Source: JAJRRH01 sp047638815 (GTDB taxonomy: Bacteria > Bacteroidota > Bacteroidia > Flavobacteriales_D > JABDKJ01). Taken from it: 24,205 bases of DNA. Location: positions 1 through 24,205 of the forward strand of contig JBLIMR010000045.1 in NCBI GenBank assembly GCA_047638815.1, written 5' to 3'. Position 1 is the stretch's first letter. Each line of letters starts with the position of its first letter. The translations under genes were made by a program, and so were the position numbers. The notes under the pieces were generated by a model. That model saw only the letters and a list, made by a program, of their open reading frames with translations. It had not been told where the DNA came from and did not search any database. Positions 1 through 6,239 of this stretch are shown piece after piece.

Positions 1-96
1 GTGAGAATCATTATCTATTAAATAATTTAAACCATTTAAGGTCAATCCTTCGATTTCCTTAATTTCTCCTTCATAATGCTGAAACAATCGGTTCAT
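1..96 (-). CDS. Partial cassette gene, unknown product (N-terminal 32 residues)
   Basis: An open frame starts with ATG at 96 and runs leftward off the window edge. It reads MNRLFQHYEGEIKEIEGL and continues with an Asn/Leu-rich stretch. No stop occurs in the 32 visible codons. The start lies 9 nt after the GTTACCCAAC core of the attC-like site at 106-213, the same spacing as the complete cassette genes, and this is the main reason for calling it. No signal peptide is visible, unlike most of its neighbours. The product cannot be recognised from so short a piece. Confidence 0.55.
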   Translation of the reverse strand, partial: MNRLFQHYEGEIKEIEGLTLNGLNYLIDNDSH

Positions 97-105
97 TTTA
101 TTAAT

Positions 106-213
106 GTTGGGTAACGGACCTTAGATATGGATCGTTGCTTGGGCTTGTGTGATAGGAGGGACTTAGTCCCGACAAAGCTTGTGCGGCAATGATCTATATC
201 TGTTGTTATCACT
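106..213 (-). other. attC-like recombination site 7
   Basis: This is an imperfect palindrome. The arms 123-138 and 186-201 pair over 16 nt with two G/T-type mismatches. They are flanked by TAAC (112-115) and GTTA (205-208). A small perfect hairpin (GGGACT/AGTCCC, 158-170) sits in the loop. The right edge GTTATCACT (205-213) is the exact complement of the left edge of site 6 (525-533), as expected for the two ends of one cassette. The left edge GTTGGGTAAC belongs to the next, partial cassette. The site overlaps the stop codon of the lipoprotein gene at 212. Confidence 0.75.
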
Positions 214-511
214 ATTTTTCTTTCAATTTCGTTAAGTCTATTCGATATCCCATCTGACAGATAGAAGCTCCATTTTCCGATATTCGGTATTTAAATTCCA
301 CATTCATCCCAGCTGCTAATTCTAGATCGAAATCGTTAATATTAGATGGCTCCAGAAAACGATTTTCATTTTCATCCGCCTCTATTTCTATTATAAAATC
401 ACAAGAACCACCAGGTGCTCTTATAACGCCATTATCCTTAGTTGGAAATATTTCTTTGCCACAACCAGTAAATATAGTTAGAACAGTAAGTATTAATAGA
501 GCTGGTTTCAT
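212..511 (-). CDS. Small cassette-borne lipoprotein, unknown function (99 aa)
   Basis: The longer frame opens at 577, but the start was set at the internal ATG at 511. That ATG yields a clean lipoprotein signal, MKPALLILTVLTIFTGC, with the lipid-anchored Cys at residue 17, and it lies 13 nt after attC-like site 6. The 577 start would run through the site. The mature part is about 80 residues, acidic in its middle (an ADENEN stretch), with one further Cys pair candidate, and ends in KLKEK. No known domain is recognised. The export and lipid anchor are inferred from the signal sequence. The stop codon overlaps attC-like site 7, so the cassette holds essentially only this gene. Confidence 0.75.
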   Translation of the reverse strand: MKPALLILTVLTIFTGCGKEIFPTKDNGVIRAPGGSCDFIIEIEADENENRFLEPSNINDFDLELAAGMNVEFKYRISENGASICQMGYRIDLTKLKEK

Positions 512-524
512 AGTTTTTGCAGTT

Positions 525-720
525 AGTGATAACGCTAGGCTATGCGTAGTGCGGGATTTGAAAATCGGAGTTTTCAAGTTTGCACTTAGCCAAGAGTTTA
601 TATTTTGTTTTTAATTTATTCACTTTAAATACCAAATTAAAGTTTTGGCGGACTTCATTAAACGTACTGACCTTTCGTTTAGCAGAAAACCCGCATTACG
701 TATAGCCATTGTTAGGCAAT
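525..720 (-). other. attC-like recombination site 6 (long-loop form)
   Basis: The stem arms are 538-555 and 690-707, 18 nt with two A/G mismatches. Beyond them the TAAC (530-533) and GTTA (711-714) cores are offset by one base, which resembles the extrahelical base of classical attC sites. The loop is about 134 nt. The minus-strand left core GCCTAAC fits RYYYAAC exactly. The right edge GTTAGGCAA (711-719) is complementary to the left edge of site 5 (2047-2055). The left edge AGTGATAAC (525-533) matches site 7. The loop carries a 23-nt segment (639-661) shared with site 3. Confidence 0.8.
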
Positions 721-723
721 CGT

Positions 724-2037
724 TTAATTTAATTTTTGTAATTCTTTTTTCAACTCGCCCATTGTGTAATCCTTAAACTTTATTCCAGTAATCTCTCCCT
801 CCAAAGTTTTATGTTCGGTGATAGACATTAGAATCTTAGTTCTCTTTGCTTTGATAATCATTAGTGTAATGTCTTTATCTTCAGGAATACCATTGAAATA
901 ATTAATCCCATTGTTATAAGTAGGAGTGACAATAGATTTATAATCTTTATAGATGAATTTAATCATGAGGTTTTCATCTGACTTCTGTTTTAAGGTCATA
1001 TTAACTTTGTTCGCAGGGTCATTTACAAAATGATCGCAATTCAACCACCCCAATTTTGCAGTACTGAAAATGTAATAGTTTAAGTCAACTTGACTAATAT
1101 CATTGATTGATTGGTTTTCAAATTCAGGATATTGGTCTTCAATCCCTTTTAAATAAGCCTCATTACTAAGGTGCTTGGCTGGAATATATTTAACCGCAAA
1201 ATTAACCCAAGACTCCATGTCTATTTCCATACCATTTCTTTTAAACGGCTTTAGTTTGGGCATCTCCGAAATTAAATTCATTAGTCTCTTACACTTCTTT
1301 TTGTTATATTTTTTTTCAAGTTTGACATCTTTTACTTCACCGTTTTTCGAAACTATATATCGAATATTAACATCTCTTAAACGGACATAATCGCGTTCTT
1401 TTTCTGTTAGCGATATTTCCTGTTTTAGCCAAGTCCATATGTTTGTCCCGTCCTCAAATTCCATCCATTGAGAGTCAAGGTCTTCATACTTAATGATAAA
1501 TGGTGTTATAGTATCAATCTCATGTCCTACGGATTGCTTTTCTTGTCTCCATCTTACAATGCTATCAGATTGGTCTGATATTGATTGAGAGAATAATTGC
1601 ATTTCCTTCTTGTTTCCATTCTTAGGAAAGTGAACAATGACGTCTTTTCCTCTCTTTAGTTTTAGTTCTTGACCATTTGAGTTTATTTTCAGATTTATCA
1701 TTCCTCCTGTTTCCAGAAGACCTTCATCCGCCATTGTCGAAAGTTCTTGAGTTATCATATCTGACATGGAGTAATACTCCTTCAATACTATTTCTATTGT
1801 AGAGTTCGGACTTGCCCCATTTTCAAATTCTAATGAGTTTGCTTCAATAAAAATTGCTGTTCCAGCACTACCAAATAGAATGGTGTCCCTATCTGGTTGT
1901 ATGGTGAAAATTGAGGGCTGAACGTCAAGCTCCCTTTCGATATTTACTTTATCAGCTTGTTCTTTGTTCTTACCATCGTTCTTACAGGAGAAGATGAATA
2001 AAGTCAAAGTTGCTATTATGAGTAATCTTATTTTCAT
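724..2037 (-). CDS. Cassette-borne lipoprotein with TonB-C-like segment (437 aa)
   Basis: The N-terminus MKIRLLIIATLTLFIFSC is a lipoprotein signal with Cys at 18. Residues about 45-165 resemble the module found at the front of many Bacteroidota surface proteins (DTILFGSAGTAIFI, then LETGGMINL near 108-116). Residues about 222-286 resemble a TonB C-terminal domain: VSKNGEVKDVKLEKK, then a Cys-Lys helix and LKPFKRNGM. A second common Bacteroidota motif, LGWLNCDHF, lies near 330. The start is 8 nt from the core of site 5 and the stop is 3 nt from the edge of site 6, so the cassette is one promoterless gene. The domain assignments are by eye. No function is established, and a role at the cell envelope is inferred. 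Confidence 0.82.
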   Translation of the reverse strand: MKIRLLIIATLTLFIFSCKNDGKNKEQADKVNIERELDVQPSIFTIQPDRDTILFGSAGTAIFIEANSLEFENGASPNSTIEIVLKEYYSMSDMITQELSTMADEGLLETGGMINLKINSNGQELKLKRGKDVIVHFPKNGNKKEMQLFSQSISDQSDSIVRWRQEKQSVGHEIDTITPFIIKYEDLDSQWMEFEDGTNIWTWLKQEISLTEKERDYVRLRDVNIRYIVSKNGEVKDVKLEKKYNKKKCKRLMNLISEMPKLKPFKRNGMEIDMESWVNFAVKYIPAKHLSNEAYLKGIEDQYPEFENQSINDISQVDLNYYIFSTAKLGWLNCDHFVNDPANKVNMTLKQKSDENLMIKFIYKDYKSIVTPTYNNGINYFNGIPEDKDITLMIIKAKRTKILMSITEHKTLEGEITGIKFKDYTMGELKKELQKLN

Positions 2038-2045
2038 TTGGTTAT

Positions 2046-2290
2046 GTTGCCTAACGATACTGTATGTTGCGTTTAATACAGTTGATTAATAGTACCAAAG
2101 TAATGAATTTTGTAGATGTACCACACAGCAGTTAACAAATAAGTAGGAGAGAAGCTACTCAACCACTGCAAGGATGCAACTTGCAAAGCTCTCAGATAAC
2201 CACCTACAAAATGAATGGTACTAATTCAACAAATTTTCAAACAGTTAAAACTGCTCGCAACCAAAATGCAATATACAGCGTGTTAGCACC
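2046..2290 (-). other. attC-like recombination site 5 (longest, with nested inverted repeat)
   Basis: The outer arms are 2057-2070 and 2268-2281, with 11 of 14 positions complementary. They are bounded by TAAC (2052-2055) and GTTA (2282-2285). The minus-strand right core GTTAGGC fits GTTRRRY exactly. The right edge GTTAGCACC (2282-2290) is the exact complement of the left edge of site 4 (2603-2611). Inside the loop lies a second inverted repeat: TAGTACC (2090-2096) with GGTACTA (2217-2223), and ATTTTGTAG (2107-2115) with CTACAAAAT (2204-2212). The whole is about 245 nt, much longer than a typical 60-140 nt attC. Confidence 0.72.
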
Positions 2291-2385
2291 AGTAATATTC
2301 CTGTATTACAGTTAAGTGTCTATATTTATTTCGAGAGAAGATAATCTCTTGGGGTATCAATATTGTTAAGAAAACAATAATACTT

Positions 2386-2571
2386 TTAATGTCCTGAGTT
2401 TACTTTTCTGTCTTTATTTATACGAGAATAGATTCCAGCTATTATAATTACTGCAGTAGTCAAAATAGCCGTATTTGCATAGTCCTTTTGGAAAATGAAA
2501 ATACTCTATATAATCCATAAACAGATGGAGGTGATACTCATTATTATAGTCAATTTTGATATTTTTTTCAT
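2386..2571 (-). pseudogene. Small two-helix membrane protein gene interrupted by an in-frame TAG
   Basis: On the minus strand an ATG at 2571 starts MKKISKLTIIMSITSICLWI, then one more Ile. It meets TAG at 2506-2508 and continues in the same frame for 39 more codons (SIFIFQKDYANTAILTTAV and onward) to TAA at 2386. Read through, this is a 61-codon frame with two hydrophobic segments (about residues 6-27 and 33-47) and a basic tail (RINKDRKVNSGH). The start is 31 nt after site 4, consistent with a cassette gene. The unbroken frame and sensible hydrophobicity on both sides of the stop suggest a nonsense mutation, though chance cannot be excluded in a sequence this short. The 95 nt between its end and site 5 hold only a weak TATTGTT/AACAATA hairpin (2361-2379). 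Confidence 0.5.
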
Positions 2572-2602
2572 CGGAGAAGTATATTTATTTTTTTTCGATA
2601 TT

Positions 2603-2673
2603 GGTGCTAACGTTTAGTATATGAAGCGTAGCATCCCGCAGGGTGCTATGATTTCATATACAGTGTTACCACC
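2603..2673 (-). other. attC-like recombination site 4 (compact, best example)
   Basis: This 71-nt site has the most classical shape. On the minus strand it reads GGTGGTAAC, then an arm around TGTATATGAA and ATAGCACCC, then a short loop TGC. The opposing arm follows (GGGATGCTACG, then TTCATATAC), ending in GTTAGCACC. The arms pair along almost their whole length with a few unpaired bases. The left edge (2603-2611) matches site 5 and the right edge (2665-2673) matches site 3, each by exact 9-nt complementarity. The two edges match each other only at TAAC/GTTA and the outermost GG/CC. Confidence 0.82.
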
Positions 2674-2678
2674 TTTTT

Positions 2679-3470
2679 TTATTCTGTTACAGTTTCATTT
2701 TTCAATAGTTCCGTGTCAACTCTTGGCTTATTGAGTTTCCACAACCAATATATACCACCTAATGGTATTCCAAAAGTCCAAGCTGAACTTAGATATCCCA
2801 TATAACTAAAGCTAATACCCAGTAAGATTTGAAAACTTAATAAGCTAAATGAAAGTCCATTAACAGCACTATAAGTTATTGCAGGTACGTTAAGGAAAAT
2901 GACAGCAATATATTTTAACCACTTTTTCTTTAAGTCACTTTTTCTGATTTTCCTAATTATCCAAATGTTGAAAATCGGTACACAAATGGCTAATATTCCA
3001 AAAAGCCAAAATATCATCATATTCGGAATGGGTTCTTTTATGTCAAGAGTTTGGATGTAGTATATCTTATTTGAATTGTCGTCAAAAATTATTTCGAAAA
3101 CTCCGAATTCCTTGTCGTTCGAAAATTCGATTTGAGCTTTCGTTGTATTTGGAGCTGTGCTTTCTCCTTCTACCGTTGACAAAGTTTTATTTGCGGTCAT
3201 AAACCTGTAGTCCAATTCGGTTCCGAAATTATTTACAATTATCTGCCTTAAATTGGCTAAACCTACTTTTAAAGTGTCAAGATTTGTATTTTTAAATCCA
3301 TCGTGTTCGGTCGCCATAAAGGTTAAACCTTTTTCATAATCTTCATCTATTAGGGCTTCTACAAATCCTTCAGTTGTGTCTTTGTAAGTAAATGCGTTGT
3401 TAATAAAATCACAGCTTGTAAAAAGTGATACAATCAATATCAGAAGCGAAGTTTTTGTCAGTCTATTCAT
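2679..3470 (-). CDS. Cassette-borne membrane lipoprotein, unknown function (263 aa)
   Basis: The signal MNRLTKTSLLILIVSLFTSC gives a lipidated Cys at residue 20. Residues 21-150 form a soluble domain (KDTTEGFVEALIDEDYEKGL, repeated Phe/Asp turns). It resembles small lipoproteins that measure or bind something outside the inner membrane, but it is not assigned to a family. Four hydrophobic segments follow, at about 151-172, 184-203, 205-226 and 229-246, then a polar tail. A lipoprotein signal fused to a four-helix membrane domain is uncommon; the N-terminus may instead be a plain signal or a first helix. The start is 11 nt from site 3 and the stop is 5 nt from site 4, so the cassette carries no visible promoter. 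Confidence 0.8.
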   Translation of the reverse strand: MNRLTKTSLLILIVSLFTSCDFINNAFTYKDTTEGFVEALIDEDYEKGLTFMATEHDGFKNTNLDTLKVGLANLRQIIVNNFGTELDYRFMTANKTLSTVEGESTAPNTTKAQIEFSNDKEFGVFEIIFDDNSNKIYYIQTLDIKEPIPNMMIFWLFGILAICVPIFNIWIIRKIRKSDLKKKWLKYIAVIFLNVPAITYSAVNGLSFSLLSFQILLGISFSYMGYLSSAWTFGIPLGGIYWLWKLNKPRVDTELLKNETVTE

Positions 3471-3481
3471 TTTTTCTAATT

Positions 3482-3682
3482 GGTGGTAACGCCCAATCTA
3501 TGTTTTTGTAGGGCGATTTAAAAGTACATATTTTCGTTTACCTAATTAGCCAAAGCTTTGGCTTTGAGGTTTAACTTTTTCCTGATAAAACGTCAAAACA
3601 AAGTTTTGGCGGAGTTTATTAATTGCTTTACTGTTTCAGATTCCTACCAACTGCCCTATAAAATATAGATGATGTTAGTACC
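3482..3682 (-). other. attC-like recombination site 3 (long-loop form)
   Basis: The left arm (about 3496-3514, TCTATGTTTTTGTAGGGC) pairs with the right arm (about 3652-3670, GCCCTATAAAATATAGAT) with a few mismatches. The cores TAAC (3487-3490) and GTTA (3674-3677) flank them. The left edge GGTGGTAAC (3482-3490) is the exact complement of the right edge of site 4. The right edge GTTAGTACC (3674-3682) is the exact complement of the left edge of site 2. The loop of about 137 nt contains CCAAAGCTTTGG (3550-3561) and, at 3600-3622, the AAAGTTTTGGCGGA segment shared with site 6. Confidence 0.8.
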
Positions 3683-3685
3683 TTT

Positions 3686-4507
3686 TTATTCATAAATCAA
3701 TTCAGGTTTTATTTCTATAACATTTGTTACCACACCAAATGATGAACTGTCAGTAATAATAATGTCTAGCGAAATAACTTTACTACCTTCCTGATATTCA
3801 CGATTAACCTCTAAATGAAGTGTGTCACTACGATAATCAATGTTTTTTAACTCATCTATCCAACCATCGTGGCTGTCATAAGTTAGGTAATTATAGTTGT
3901 ATAATTCTGATGACCCTTTGATTGGTATGTATTCATTTTTATTAAACTTACTATTATAAAGAATAACTGGACTTCTATTTCCATCACCACAAAAAGATAA
4001 CATATCTTCCTTTTCATCATAAACACCAATATTAAAGTTGTTTGTAGGTTTAAATTCAAATGTTATGTTGTCTACAGTAAATGTGGTGTCTCTTTTATCA
4101 TTTTCAAATACGTACTCACCAAACACCCAACCATTGATCTGTTCACTATTAATTTTAACAAAATTATGAAGGTCACAACGGTCGTCAGATTCTTTTAGAG
4201 TATGTTTTTGTTTAGATATACTATCAATACTTACAACAACTCCAAATAGGTTTTCTGATGAGCCTATTATTTCTTTGTTGTGATTATATAAATTCAGTTT
4301 ATTTGATAATATAATCCCTGTATTATTGTTTCCTTTTGACTTGAATGAATTGGCATCTGGATTTAAGGATATCCGATCTTTTATTTCAAGCGAATTAAGT
4401 TTGTCTGATTCAATAGAAATAGAATCATTTGAAATATCCTTTTTCTCGTTAGTCTGAGAACAAGAAAAGATAATAAATGAAGTGAATATTAATAAACTAT
4501 TTTTCAT
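3686..4507 (-). CDS. Cassette-borne lipoprotein with SH3-like segment (273 aa)
   Basis: The signal MKNSLLIFTSFIIFSC gives a lipidated Cys at residue 16. A Ser/Asp/Asn-rich linker runs to about residue 60. Residues about 62-134 have the spacing of a bacterial SH3-like domain: NLYNHNKEI, then LFGVVVSID, then FVKINSEQINGWVFGEYVFE, whose ending fits the common GWV-x-G-x-Y-V pattern. The C-terminal half is beta-rich with a possible disulfide (Cys near 111 and 174). SH3-like domains in exported proteins often bind cell wall or protein partners; that role here is inference. The start is 11 nt from site 2 and the stop is 3 nt from site 3. Confidence 0.8.
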   Translation of the reverse strand: MKNSLLIFTSFIIFSCSQTNEKKDISNDSISIESDKLNSLEIKDRISLNPDANSFKSKGNNNTGIILSNKLNLYNHNKEIIGSSENLFGVVVSIDSISKQKHTLKESDDRCDLHNFVKINSEQINGWVFGEYVFENDKRDTTFTVDNITFEFKPTNNFNIGVYDEKEDMLSFCGDGNRSPVILYNSKFNKNEYIPIKGSSELYNYNYLTYDSHDGWIDELKNIDYRSDTLHLEVNREYQEGSKVISLDIIITDSSSFGVVTNVIEIKPELIYE

Positions 4508-4518
4508 TTTTTATAATT

Positions 4519-4625
4519 GGTACTAACGGAACAAATGTATGGCATGTGCCAAAGGCGGAGCCGCGCGTAGCGCGGTGAGCGGGTGGTTTTGTGCGAGGCA
4601 TATGCTATCACATGGTGTTATCTGC
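4519..4625 (-). other. attC-like recombination site 2 (GC-rich loop)
   Basis: The arms around 4535-4550 (ATGTATGGCATGTGCC) and 4596-4614 (GGCATATGCTATCACAT) pair imperfectly. They are flanked by TAAC (4524-4527) and GTTA (4617-4620). The left edge GGTACTAAC is the exact complement of site 3's right edge. The right edge GTTATCTGC (4617-4625) is the exact complement of GCAGATAAC at 5654-5662. The loop (about 4551-4595) is strikingly GC-rich for this AT-rich array and contains CCGCGCGTAGCGCGG (4561-4575), a perfect 7-bp hairpin around one base. Confidence 0.78.
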
Positions 4626-4629
4626 TTTT

Positions 4630-5256
4630 TCATTCACTTAGTCCTTTCCACTTTTCATAACGTTCTTGTTCTTCACCGCAATAAAGAAAGCCCTTATCCG
4701 CGTGAATTCGGTCAATCAGTTTTGTCTTAATCGCAGATTCTTCTGTTGGGTAAGACAAATATCGCCCTGCATTTCCACGACTTGTCAGAAAACCTAACTC
4801 CTCATTGATAAACTCGGACTTGCACGCAGGGGTTTTCCAATCTACGCTCGTCACTTTGTATACCAAATATCCTTTTCCCTCTATCTCGTAAAATTTTGAT
4901 TCAATGGCCCTAGATGTGTCCTTTTCCACATGATAATCACGCAACTTAGAGACTTTGCTGTAATTGGTAAGTTCGGTCACATAGTAGTCAGTATCTGGAT
5001 AGATGTATGTCGAATGGTAGCTGTGATAGCTGGTGTCATTGCGAACGAACTCAAATTGAGTTACATATTCAAAAGCACCATTGTCAAGACTATTGTTGGC
5101 ATAAAACATAGTGCTCTTACTCGTGCTATCCTGTCTAACCGTGATTACTTCTTGATCAACAAAATCCAATTCCAAATAATAGTCTGTTGGGTGAGATTCT
5201 GTGCAAGCTCCCAATAGGAAGAGCGAAATTGATATTTGAATTAGACTGATTCTCAT
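4630..5256 (-). CDS. Cassette-borne lipoprotein, second gene of a two-gene cassette (208 aa)
   Basis: The signal MRISLIQISISLFLLGAC gives a lipidated Cys at residue 18. The mature protein is rich in Tyr, Asp and Thr, with alternating short beta-like stretches (TDYYLELDFVDQEVITV; DTDYYVTELTNYSKV). Two Cys near residues 143 and 192 could form a disulfide in the periplasm or outside. No family is recognised. The ATG overlaps the TGA of the upstream gene in an ATGA tetranucleotide (5253-5256), so the two are probably translationally coupled. The stop is 4 nt from attC-like site 2, which closes the cassette. Confidence 0.8.
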   Translation of the reverse strand: MRISLIQISISLFLLGACTESHPTDYYLELDFVDQEVITVRQDSTSKSTMFYANNSLDNGAFEYVTQFEFVRNDTSYHSYHSTYIYPDTDYYVTELTNYSKVSKLRDYHVEKDTSRAIESKFYEIEGKGYLVYKVTSVDWKTPACKSEFINEELGFLTSRGNAGRYLSYPTEESAIKTKLIDRIHADKGFLYCGEEQERYEKWKGLSE

Positions 5257-5645
5257 TCATGTTCGGCATAGAAACCTAGGTCAATCAGTTGATCGTAATG
5301 CAATTTGGTTTTCGCGCCCATCATCACTTTTATTCGCTCTCGCACTCCAATAATTTCTGTGGCAATAATCGTTGGGTGAAAGTCGGTATAGACATAACAC
5401 ATAATGTCGTCACGAAAGTCTTGATATCCTTGTTCTATAAAAGCTAGAATTTTTTCGACTTCTTCGAATTCACCATTTATCGTCCATTCAATCACAACCT
5501 CCGCGATTGACGTGAGAATACCAGCATTCGAAGGTGGCTCTCCTTCATAACTGAATTCATCCCACATTGAATGCTCGTGAATCTCAGGAAATAGCTTTCT
5601 TATTTCTGAGTAAAATTCTTCAGCATTCTTTTTCACTACTAGCAT
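5253..5645 (-). CDS. Small cytoplasmic acidic protein, first gene of a two-gene cassette (130 aa)
   Basis: This is an acidic, soluble, probably all-helical protein with no signal peptide: NAEEFYSEIRKLFPEIHEHS at the front, WTINGEFEEVEKILAFIEQG in the middle. The general look (short, acidic, a helical repeat-like middle, a conserved-looking E-x-x-K-I-x-x-F-I-E segment) recalls small DUF7674-like or immunity-type proteins. That is a resemblance by eye only. It starts 8 nt from the GCAGATAAC core of the array-end site and overlaps the following lipoprotein gene by 4 nt. A cytoplasmic partner paired with a lipoprotein in one mobile unit is the notable context. Confidence 0.78.
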   Translation of the reverse strand: MLVVKKNAEEFYSEIRKLFPEIHEHSMWDEFSYEGEPPSNAGILTSIAEVVIEWTINGEFEEVEKILAFIEQGYQDFRDDIMCYVYTDFHPTIIATEIIGVRERIKVMMGAKTKLHYDQLIDLGFYAEHE

Positions 5646-5653
5646 TCTCTATT

Positions 5654-5702
5654 GCAGATAACAACAGGATATAAGCACTTAGTGGCTTATATATCCATTA
5701 TA
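5654..5702 (-). other. attC-like site 1 or array-end (attI-like or decayed) site
   Basis: The left edge GCAGATAAC (5654-5662) is an exact complement of the right edge of site 2, so it marks the start of the two-gene cassette. Arms GGATATAAGC (5668-5677) and GCTTATATATCC (5685-5696) pair with a two-base bulge. Where the second core GTTA is expected, the sequence is ATTATA (5697-5702), one base off. The site is therefore either a mutated attC or the fixed end of the array. No second module with matching ends can be found to its right. Confidence 0.55.
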
Positions 5703-6239
5703 TTTTTTACTTGGCAAGATACTGAAATTCACATTGTTTTTGTTCATTGTAGGCTGGTAAAAGGATTGTGAGTACTTCACTGGGGTAATACAGATGGATA
5801 GGCCAAGCAAGGGTATTTGTCTTAAACTAAAATACACTACCATGCTCATTTTGATTAGGTTTTCACTCAATTTAGAATGCGATAAGTAGCAGGGCATAGG
5901 CAATATTTTCAAATATTTTTCACGTTGTTCATTACATTACTATAGAATCGCTTTGTAGTTTATCTCTTAAGCAAAGGTTTGTCCGTTGAAGAGGACTATT
6001 AATAGTCCTTTGGTACTTGATCCAATTTAGAATATATTTATCTATATCTAGGGGTATTGCTCGAAATTCAGGTAAACGTCTATGGTTAATGCATAAGCCA
6101 AAAATAGCTCTATTACACATCATAATCTAGGTTAACCGTAGATTTAGACGAATAAAAAAACGTATAATTCTACGCTTAGAGCAATTTTAAAATCTAACGC
6201 AAATGAAAACTAGGGAATAAATGAATGGGATAAGCAGTC
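5703..6239. other. Gene-poor spacer between the cassette array and ychF
   Basis: About 540 bases carry no convincing gene. Two minus-strand frames (5679-5912 and 5932-6123) are short, lack signals and have no recognisable family. They might be remains of a decayed cassette. The clearest structure is a perfect 18-bp palindrome, AGGACTATTAATAGTCCT (5992-6009). A second near-palindrome, CTAGGTTAACCGTAG, lies at about 6126-6140. No integrase gene is present here, although this is where one would sit for a leftward-reading integron. Confidence 0.6.
5992..6009. repeat. Perfect 18-bp palindrome
   Basis: AGGACTATT followed directly by its reverse complement AATAGTCCT, with no loop. A perfect, loopless palindrome is more typical of a dimeric-protein binding site than of a terminator, and no T-tract follows. 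The adjacent CAAAGG (5972-5977) and CCTTTG (6007-6012) form a competing pairing. Confidence 0.6.

Noticed and set aside
106..5702. Explaining the palindromes as ordinary REP or MITE repeats
   Set aside because: They differ in arm sequence from each other, share only the TAAC/GTTA core, lie strictly at gene borders, and show private module-end matching, which dispersed copies of one element would not.
5679..6123. Two minus-strand frames (77 and 63 codons) in the spacer before ychF
   Set aside because: No signal, family or neighbour context; one overlaps the array-end hairpin; short frames are expected in AT-rich DNA. At most remnants of a decayed cassette.
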